From positions 265,501 through 329,500 of the forward strand of contig JAUKNK010000148.1 in assembly GCA_030765055.1 (NCBI GenBank): a DNA stretch of 64,000 nucleotides. The letters are read 5' to 3'. Positions 54,197 through 64,000 of this stretch are shown here, piece by piece. The notes beneath the pieces were generated by a model that saw only the letters and a list, made by a program, of their open reading frames with translations, made no database searches and had not been told where the DNA came from. The position numbers and the translations under genes were made by a program. Position 1 is the first letter of the stretch. Every line of letters begins with the position of its first letter. Source of the stretch: Mantis religiosa (lineage: Eukaryota > Arthropoda > Insecta > Mantodea > Mantidae).

Positions 54197-54673
54197 TGAT
54201 ATTGATATTGATATTGATAGTTTATTGATCCAGTTTATCTGATGTACATTGATTTTGGACACGTCATTTCTATACAAATTTAACAATTATGCTAGTACCA
54301 AATTCTTACATATATAATTTACAATTCATCTAGGCTGTATATACATTTATTTAACAAATATTGTTTTAATTTACTTTTAAATTTTGGTTTTGAGCTATTC
54401 GTCAAAATTTTTATCTCACTAGGTAGTTTATTATACAGTTTGATACCTCTGATATTAATGTCCTTTTCAGTGACACACCTGTTAATATTATACATGTGAT
54501 AGTTATCACCATTTCTTGTACTATAGTCGTGAATTTGGTTGTTTCGTACTAATGTAAGTCTATCTGTTATGAATAATATAGTTCTGTATATATACAGAGA
54601 ATAGACTGTGAACATATTTTTAGTTTTAAATGTTTCTCTGCATGATTCCCTTCCTTTTAGGCTATAAATAAGT
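54197..54673 (-). mobile_element. LINE 3'-end fragment, copy 3
   Basis: This is the counterpart of copy 1 in block B2, offset by 16,395 bases, with identical ends and tail. AATAAA lies at 54221-54226 on the minus strand. Confidence 0.85.
54319..54672 (-). pseudogene. LINE reverse-transcriptase ORF, C-terminal end, copy 3
   Basis: It has the same open frame and the same protein as copies 1 and 2, truncated at its N-terminal side by the same joint. No independent mutations were noticed. Confidence 0.82.
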
Positions 54674-57600
54674 CAATCCTACAGTTAGATACAGCACCAT
54701 ATCCCAGAACAACCTATAACTGCTATCTGTTAAGTGCACAAATAGACCTTAATCCTACAGTTAGATACAGCGGCATATCCTAGCAGAACCTATAACTGTT
54801 ATCTGTTAAGTGCACAAATAGACCCCAATCCTACAGTTAGATACAGCGGCATATCCCAGCACAACCTATAACTGTTATCTGTTAAGTGCACAAATAGACC
54901 TTAATCCTACAGTTAGATACAGCCGCATAATCTAGCACAACCTATAACTGTTATCTGTTAATTGCACAAATAGACCCCAATCCTACAGTTAGATACAGCG
55001 GCATATCCCAGCAAAACCTATAACTGTTATCTGTTAAGTGCACAAATAGACCCCAATCCTACAGTGAGATACAGCACCATATCCCAACACAACGTATAAC
55101 TGTTATCTGTTAAGTGCACAAATAGACCTTAATCCTACAGTTAGATACAGCCGCATAATCTAGCACAACCTATAACTGTTATCTGTTAAGTGCACAAATA
55201 GACCCCAAACCTACAGTTAGATAAAGCACCATATACCAGCAGAACCTATATTTGAAATCTGATTAGTGCACAGATAGACCCCAATCCTACAGTTAGATAC
55301 AGCGGCATATCCCAGCACAACCTATATTTGTTATCTGTTAAGTGCACAATTAGACCCCAATCCTACAGTTAGATACGGCACCATATCCCAGCACAACCTA
55401 TAACTGTTATCTGTTAAGTGCACAAATAGACCTTAATCCTACAGTTAGATACAGCGGCATATCCTAGCACAACCTATAACTGTTATCTGTTAAGTGCACA
55501 AATAGACCCCAATCCTACAGTTAGATACAGCGTCATATCCCAGCACAACTTATTACTGTTATCTGTTAAGTGCACAAATAGACCCCAATCCTACCGTTAG
55601 ATACAGCAGCATATCCCAGCACAACCTATAACTGTTATCTGTTAAGTGCACAAATAGTCCCCAACAACCTATATTTGAAATCTGATTAGTGCACAAATAC
55701 ACTCCAATCCTACAGTTAGATACAGCGGCATATCCCAGCACAACCTATAACTGTTATCTGTTAAGTGCACAAATAGACCCCAATCCTACAGTTAGATACA
55801 GCGGCATATCCCAGCACAACCTATAACTGTTATCTGTTAAGTGCACAAATAGACCCCAATCCTACAGTTAGATACAGCGGCATATCCAAGCACAACCTAT
55901 AACTGTTATCCGTTAAGTGCACAAATAGACCCCAATCCTACAGTTAGATACAGCGGCATATCCCAGCACAACCTATAACTGTTAGCTGTTAAGTGCACAA
56001 ATAGACCCCAATCCTACAGTTAGATACAGCACCATATCCCAGCACAACCTATAACTGTTATCTGTTAAGTGCACAATTAGACCTTAATCCTACAGTTAGA
56101 TACAGCAGCATATCCTAGCACAACCTATAACTGTTATCTGTTAAGTGCACAAATTGACCCCAAGCCTACAGTTAGATACAGCACCATATACCAGCAGAAC
56201 CTGTAACTGTTATCTGTTAAGTGCACAAATAGACCCCAATCCTACAGATATATACAGCGGCATATACCAGCACATCCTATAACTGTTATCTGTTAAGTGC
56301 ACAAATAGACCCCAATCCTACAGATATATACAGCGGCATATACCAGCACAACCTATAACTGTTATCTCTTAAGTACACAAATAGTCCCCAATTCTACTGT
56401 TAGATACAGCAGCATATCCCAGCACAACCTAAAACTGTTATCTGTTAAGTGCACAATTAGACCCCAATCCTACAGTTAGATACAGCGGCATATCCCAGCA
56501 CAACCTGTATCTGTTATCTGTTGTGTGCACAAATAGACCCCAATCCTACAGTTAGATACAGCGGCATATACCAGCACAACCTATAACTGTTATCTGTTAA
56601 GTGCACAAATAGACCCCAAACCTACAGTTAGATACAGCGGCATATCCCAGCACAAACTATAACTGTTATCTCTTAAGTGCACAAATAGACCCCAATCCTA
56701 CAGTTAGATACAGCACCATATCCCAGAGCAACCTATAACTGCTATCTGTTAAGTGCACAAATAGACTTTAATCCTACAGTTAGATACAGTGGCATATCCT
56801 AGCAGAACCTATAACTGTTATCTGTTAAGTGCACAAATAGACCTTAATCCTACAGTTAGATACAGCGGCATATCCTAGCAGAACCTATAACTGTTATCTG
56901 TTAAGTGCACAAATAGACCCCAATCCTATAGTTAGATACAGCGGCATATCCCAGCACAACCTATAACTGTTATCTGTTAAGTGCACAAATAGACCCCAAT
57001 CCTACAGTTAGATACAGCACCATATCTAAGCACAACCTATAACTGTTATCTGTTAAATGCACAAATGGACCCCAATCCTACAGTTAGATACAGCGGCATA
57101 TCCCAGCACAACCTATAACTTTTATCTGTTAAGTGCACAAATAGACCCCAATCCTACAGTGAGATACAGCACCATATCCCAACACAACCTATAACTGTAA
57201 TCTGTTAAGTGCACAAATAGACCTTAATCCTACAGTTAGATACAGCGGCATAATCTAGCACAACCTATAACTGTTATCTGTTAAGTGCACAAATAGACCT
57301 TAATCCTACAGTTTGATACAGCGGCATATACCAGCACAACCTATAAATGTTATCTGTTAAGTGCACAAATAGACCCCAATCCTAGGGTTAGATACAGCAC
57401 CATATCCCAGCACAACCTATAACTGTTATCTGTTAAGTGCACAAATAGTCCCCAATTCTACTGTTAGATACAGCAGCATATCCCAGCACAACCTATATTT
57501 GTTATCTGTTAAGTGCACAATTAGACCCCAATCCTACAGTTAGATACAGCGGCATATCCCAGCAAAACCTATATCTGTTATCTGTTAAGTGCACAAATAG

Positions 57601-60600
57601 ACCCCAATCCTACAGTTAGATACAGCGGCATATCCCACCACAACCTATAACTGTTATCTGTTAAGTGCACAAATAGACCCCAAACCTACAGTTAGATACA
57701 GCACCATATACCAGCAGAACCTATATTTTAAATCTGATTATTGCACAAATAGACCCCAATCCTACAGTTAGATACAGCGGCATATCCCAGCACAACCTAT
57801 AACTGTTATCTGTTATGTGCACAAATAGACCTTAATCCTACAGTTAGATACAGCGGCATATCCTAGCACAACCTATAACTGTTATCTGTTAAGTGCACAA
57901 ATAGACCCCAATCCTACAGTTAGATACAGCGTCATATGCCAGCACAACCTATTACTGTTATCTGTTAAGTGCACAAATAGACCCCAATCCTACCGTTAGA
58001 TACAGCAGCATATCCCAGCACAACCTATAACTGTTATCTGTTAAGTGCACAAATAGTCCCCAGCAACCTATATTTGAAATCTGATTAGTGCACAAATACA
58101 CTCCAATCCTACAGTTAGATACAGCGGCATATCCCAGCACAACCTATAACTGTTATCTGTTAAGTGCACAAATAGACCCCAATCCTACAGTTAGATACAG
58201 CGGCATATACCAGCACAAACTATAACTGTTATCTCTTATGTGCACAAATAGACCCCAATCCTACAGTTAGATACAGCGGCATATACCAGCAGAACCCATA
58301 TTTGAAATCTGATTAGTGCACAAATAGACCACAATCCTACAGTTAGATACAGCGGCATATCCTAGCACTACCTATAACTGTTATCTGTTAAGTGCACAAA
58401 TAGACCCCAATCCTACAGTTAGATACATCAGCAAATCCCAGCACAACCTACAACTGTTATCTGTTAAGTGCACAAATAGACCCCAATCTTACAGTTAGAT
58501 ACAGCGGCATATACCAGCACAACCTATAACTGTTATCTGTTAAGTGCACAAATTGACCCCAATCCTACAGTTAGATACAGCGGCATATCCCAGCACAACC
58601 TATAACTGTTATCTGTTAAGTGCACAAATTGACCCCAATCCTACAGTTAGATACAGCGGCATATACCAGCACAACCTATAACTGTTATCTGTTAAGTGCA
58701 CAAATAGACGCCAATCCTACAGTTAGATACTGCACCATATTCCAGCACAACCTATAACTGTTATCTGTTAAGTGCACAAACAGTCCCCAATTCTACTGTT
58801 AGATACAGCAGCATATCCCAACACAACCTATATTTGTTTTCTGTTAAGTGCACAATTAGACCCCAATCCTACAGTTAGACACAGCACCATATCCCAGCAC
58901 AACCTATAACTGTTATCTGTTAAGTACACAAATAGACCTTAATCCTACAGTTTGATACAGCGGCATATACCAGCACAACGTATAAATGTTATCTGTTAAG
59001 TGCACAAATAGACCCCAATCCTAGGGTTAGATACAGCACCATATCCCAGCACAACCTATAACTGTTATCTGTTAAGTGCACAAATAGTCCCCAATTCTAC
59101 TGTTAGATACAGCAGCATATCCCAGCACAACCTATATTTGTTATCTGTTAAGTGCACAATTAGACTCCAATCCTACAGTTAGATACAGCACCATATCCAA
59201 GCACAACCTATAACTGTTATCTGTTAAGTGCACAAATAGACCCCAATCCTACAGTTAGATACAGCGGCATATACCAGCACAACCTATAACTGTTATCTGT
59301 TAAGTGCACAAATAGATGCCAATCCTACAGTTAGATACAGCACCATATCCCAGCAGAACCTATAACTGTTATCTGTTAAGTGCACAAAGAGTCCCCAATT
59401 CTACTGTTAGATACAGCAGCATATCCCAGCACAACCTATATTTGTTTTCTGTTAAGTGCACAATTAGACCCCAATCCTACAGTTAGACACAGCACCATAT
59501 CCCAGCACAACCTATAACTGTTATCTCTTAAGTACACAAATAGATCTTAATCCTACAGTTTGATACAGCGGCATATAACAGCACAACCTATAAATGTTAT
59601 CTGTTAAGTGCACAAATAGACCCCAATCCTAGGGTTAGATACAGCACCATATCCCAGCACAACCTATAACTGTTATCTGTTAAGTGCACAAATAGTCCCC
59701 AATTCCACTGTTAGATACAGCAGCATATCCCAGCACAACCTATATTTGTTATCTGTTAAGTGCACAATTAGAGTCCAATCCTACAGTTAGATACAGCACC
59801 ATATCCCAGCACAACCTATAACTGTTATCTGTTAAGTACACAAATAGTCCCCAATTCTACTGTTAGATACAGCAGCATATCCCAGCACAACCTATATTTG
59901 TTATCTGTTAAGTGCACGATTAGACCCCAATCCTACAGTTAGATACAGCGGCATATCCCAGCACAACCTATATCTGTTATCTGTTAAGTGCACAAATAGA
60001 CCCCAATCCTACAGTTAGATACAGCGGCATATACCAGCACAACCTATAACTGTTATCTGTTAAGTGCACAAATAGACCCCAAACCTACAGTTAGATACAG
60101 CACCATATACCAGCAGAACTTATATTTGAAATCTGATTAGTGCACAATTAGACCCCAATCCTACAGTTAGATGCAGCACCATATCCCAGCACAACCTATA
60201 ACTGTTATCTGTTAAGTGCACAAATAGACCTTAATCCTACAGTTAGATACAGCGGCATATCCTAGCACAACCTATAACTGTTATCTGTTAAGTGCACAAA
60301 TAGACCCCAATCCTACAGTTAGATACAGCGTCATATCCCAGCCCAACCTATTACTGTTATCTGTTAAGTGCACAAATAGACCCCAATCCTACCGTTAGAT
60401 ACAGCAGCATATCCCAGCACAACCTATAACTGTTATCTGTTAAGTGCACAAATAGTTCCCAACAACCTATATTTGAAATGTGATTAGTGCACAAATACAC
60501 TCCAATCCTACAGTTAGATACAGCGGCATATCCCAGCACAACCTATAACTGTTATCTGTTAAGTGCAGAAATAGACCTTAATCCTACAGTTAGATACAGC

Positions 60601-61157
60601 GGCATATACCAGCACAACCTATAACTGTTATCTGTTAAGTGCACAAATAGACCCCAATCCTACAGTTAGATACAGCGTCATATCCCAGCACAACCTATTA
60701 CTGTTATCTGTTAAGTGCACAAATAGACCCCAATCCTACCGTTAGATACAGCAGCATATCCCAGCACAACCTATAACTGTTATCTGTTAAGTGCACAAAT
60801 AGTCCCCAACAACCTATATTTGAAATGTGATTAGTGCACAAATACACTCCAATCCTACAGTTAGATACAGCACCATATCCCAGCACAACCTATAACTGTT
60901 ATCTGTTAAGTGCACAAATAGACCCCAATCCTACAGTTAGATACAGCGGCATATACCAGCACAACCTATAACTGTTATCTGTTAAGTGCACAAATAGACC
61001 CCAATCCTACAGTTAGATACAGCGGCATATCCCAGCACAACCTATAACTGTTATCTGTTAAGTGCACAAATAGACCCCAATCCTACAGTTAGATACAGCG
61101 GCATATACCAGCACAAACTATAACTGTTATCTCTTAAGTGCACAAATAGACCCCAAT
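54674..61157 (+). repeat. Satellite array between LINE copies 3 and 4
   Basis: This is the counterpart of 38279-44762 in block B2, monomer for monomer, with scattered single-base differences. No genes are present. Confidence 0.97.
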
Positions 61158-61634
61158 TGATATTGATATTGATATTGATAGTTTATTGATCCAGTTTATC
61201 TGATGTACATTGATTTTGGACACGTCATTTCTATACAAATTTAACAATTATGCTAGTACCAAATTCTTACATATATAATTTACAATTCATCTAGGCTGTA
61301 TATACATTTATTTAACAAATATTGTTTTAATTTACTTTTAAATTTTGGTTTTGAGCTATTCGTCAAAATTTTTATCTCACTAGGTAGTTTATTATACAGT
61401 TTGATACCTCTGATATTAATGTCCTTTTCAGTGACACACCTGTTAATATTATACATGTGATAGTTATCACCATTTCTTGTACTATAGTCGTGAATTTGGT
61501 TGTTTCGTACTAATGTAAGTCTATCTGTTATGAATAATATAGTTCTGTATATATACAGAGAATAGACTGTGAACATATTTTTAGTTTTAAATGTTTCTCT
61601 GCATGATTCCCTTCCTTTTAGGCTATAAATAAGT
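61158..61634 (-). mobile_element. LINE 3'-end fragment, copy 4
   Basis: This is the counterpart of copy 2 in block B2 (offset 16,395 bases) with identical ends and tail. AATAAA lies at 61182-61187 on the minus strand. Confidence 0.85.
61280..61633 (-). pseudogene. LINE reverse-transcriptase ORF, C-terminal end, copy 4
   Basis: The protein is identical to the other three copies, with the same 5' truncation. It is not expected to be functional. Confidence 0.82.
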
Positions 61635-64000
61635 CAATCCTACAGTTAGATACAGCACCATATCCCAGAACAACCTATAACTGCTATCTGTTAAGTGCAC
61701 AAATAGACCTTAATCCTACAGTTAGATACAGCGGCATATCCTAGCAGAACCTATAACTGTTATCTGTTAAGTGCACAAATAGACCCCAATCCTACAGTTA
61801 GATACAGCGGCATATCCCAGCACAACCTATAACTGTTATCTGTTAAGTGCACAAATAGACCTTAATCCTACAGTTAGATACAGCCGCATAATCTAGCACA
61901 ACCTATAACTGTTATCTGTTAATTGCACAAATAGACCCCAATCCTACAGTTAGATACAGCGGCATATCCCAGCAAAACCTATAACTGTTATCTGTTAAGT
62001 GCACAAATAGACCCCAATCCTACAGTGAGATACAGCACCATATCCCAACACAACGTATAACTGTTATCTGTTAAGTGCACAAATAGACCTTAATCCTACA
62101 GTTAGATACAGCCGCATAATCTAGCACAACCTATAACTGTTATCTGTTAAGTGCACAAATAGACCCCAAACCTACAGTTAGATAAAGCACCATATACCAG
62201 CAGAACCTATATTTGAAATCTGATTAGTGCACAGATAGACCCCAATCCTACAGTTAGATACAGCGGCATATCCCAGCACAACCTATATTTGTTATCTGTT
62301 AAGTGCACAATTAGACCCCAATCCTACAGTTAGATACGGCACCATATCCCAGCACAACCTATAACTGTTATCTGTTAAGTGCACAAATAGACCTTAATCC
62401 TACAGTTAGATACAGCGGCATATCCTAGCACAACCTATAACTGTTATCTGTTAAGTGCACAAATAGACCCCAATCCTACAGTTAGATACAGCGTCATATC
62501 CCAGCACAACTTATTACTGTTATCTGTTAAGTGCACAAATAGACCCCAATCCTACCGTTAGATACAGCAGCATATCCCAGCACAACCTATAACTGTTATC
62601 TGTTAAGTGCACAAATAGTCCCCAACAACCTATATTTGAAATCTGATTAGTGCACAAATACACTCCAATCCTACAGTTAGATACAGCGGCATATCCCAGC
62701 ACAACCTATAACTGTTATCTGTTAAGTGCACAAATAGACCCCAATCCTACAGTTAGATACAGCGGCATATCCCAGCACAACCTATAACTGTTATCTGTTA
62801 AGTGCACAAATAGACCCCAATCCTACAGTTAGATACAGCGGCATATCCAAGCACAACCTATAACTGTTATCCGTTAAGTGCACAAATAGACCCCAATCCT
62901 ACAGTTAGATACAGCGGCATATCCCAGCACAACCTATAACTGTTAGCTGTTAAGTGCACAAATAGACCCCAATCCTACAGTTAGATACAGCACCATATCC
63001 CAGCACAACCTATAACTGTTATCTGTTAAGTGCACAATTAGACCTTAATCCTACAGTTAGATACAGCGGCATATCCTAGCACAACCTATAACTGTTATCT
63101 GTTAAGTGCACAAATTGACCCCAAGCCTACAGTTAGATACAGCACCATATACCAGCAGAACCTGTAACTGTTATCTGTTAAGTGCACAAATAGACCCCAA
63201 TCCTACAGATATATACAGCGGCATATACCAGCACATCCTATAACTGTTATCTGTTAAGTGCACAAATAGACCCCAATCCTACAGATATATACAGCGGCAT
63301 ATACCAGCACAACCTATAACTGTTATCTCTTAAGTACACAAATAGTCCCCAATTCTACTGTTAGATACAGCAGCATATCCCAGCACAACCTAAAACTGTT
63401 ATCTGTTAAGTGCACAATTAGACCCCAATCCTACAGTTAGATACAGCGGCATATCCCAGCACAACCTGTATCTGTTATCTGTTGTGTGCACAAATAGACC
63501 CCAATCCTACAGTTAGATACAGCGGCATATACCAGCACAACCTATAACTGTTATCTGTTAAGTGCACAAATAGACCCCAAACCTACAGTTAGATACAGCG
63601 GCATATCCCAGCACAAACTATAACTGTTATCTCTTAAGTGCACAAATAGACCCCAATCCTACAGTTAGATACAGCACCATATCCCAGAGCAACCTATAAC
63701 TGCTATCTGTTAAGTGCACAAATAGACTTTAATCCTACAGTTAGATACAGTGGCATATCCTAGCAGAACCTATAACTGTTATCTGTTAAGTGCACAAATA
63801 GACCTTAATCCTACAGTTAGATACAGCGGCATATCCTAGCAGAACCTATAACTGTTATCTGTTAAGTGCACAAATAGACCCCAATCCTACAGTTAGATAC
63901 AGCGGCATATCCCAGCACAACCTATAACTGTTATCTGTTAAGTGCACAAATAGACCCCAATCCTACAGTTAGATACAGCACCATATCTAAGCACAACCTA
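61635..64000 (+). repeat. Satellite array right of LINE copy 4, to the window end
   Basis: These are 76-bp monomers matching 45240-47605 in block B1. The array is cut by the window edge about 217 bases before block B2 would be complete. No genes are present. Confidence 0.97.

Larger units (their letters stand above)
47823..64000 (+). repeat. Block B2, second copy of the 16,395-bp duplication (cut by the window)
   Basis: This copy has 16,178 of the expected 16,395 bases. Reading in parallel with B1 shows few differences, for example 36708 G / 53103 A, 39712 G / 56107 A, 41486 T / 57881 G, 42052 G / 58447 C, 43523 A / 59918 G, 44062 C / 60457 T and a two-base change at about 33665 / 50060. Identity is therefore likely near 99.9%, indicating a very recent duplication. 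Confidence 0.88.

Noticed and set aside
1..64000. tRNA, rRNA or small RNA genes
   Set aside because: I saw no cloverleaf-like or rRNA-like segment outside the repeats, and the unique stretches are all accounted for by the two transposon families.

Overview
This window is almost entirely tandemly repeated satellite DNA from a eukaryotic genome. About 60.6 kb of the 64 kb is one head-to-tail array of a 76-bp monomer (roughly 800 copies, all in the same orientation), and the array runs off both window edges. I see no intact protein-coding gene, rRNA, tRNA or other host gene. The satellite and two metazoan-type transposon families, one with an arthropod-like LINE C-terminus, point to an animal, probably an invertebrate. 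The species cannot be named from this sequence. A centromeric or heterochromatic location is plausible but is inference.

Layout: (1) 1-25203 is the left array. It is organised as long higher-order repeats starting at 1, 7861, 15418 and 21606, each about 6-8 kb, with unit-specific internal duplications. (2) 25204-26654 is a decayed piggyBac-like DNA transposon. It sits in a TTAA that is duplicated at both ends, and a minus-strand transposase relic is still recognisable. (3) 26655 to about 31427 is the continuation of the interrupted fourth unit plus a transition block. (4) 31428-64000 is the right array: a 16,395-bp block followed by a nearly identical, almost complete second copy. Each block contains a nested duplication of about 7.0 kb and two copies of the same 477-bp, 5'-truncated LINE fragment (four in the window).

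No genes work together here. What can be read is a history. A satellite acquired monomer variants and one 33-bp deletion variant, and these were amplified into higher-order units. One LINE fragment inserted on the minus strand and was then copied passively, first by the 7-kb duplication and then by the 16.4-kb duplication. One piggyBac copy inserted into a single unit and has not been amplified within the window. Paralogous empty sites for both insertions are present in the same window and fix their boundaries to within a few bases.

Nearly all open reading frames in the array are translations of satellite DNA. Because 76 = 3x25+1, the frame shifts with every monomer. The only real coding traces are the degenerate piggyBac transposase and the LINE reverse-transcriptase C-terminus. 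I found no new functional gene system. The interest lies in the repeat architecture and the mobile-element insertions.
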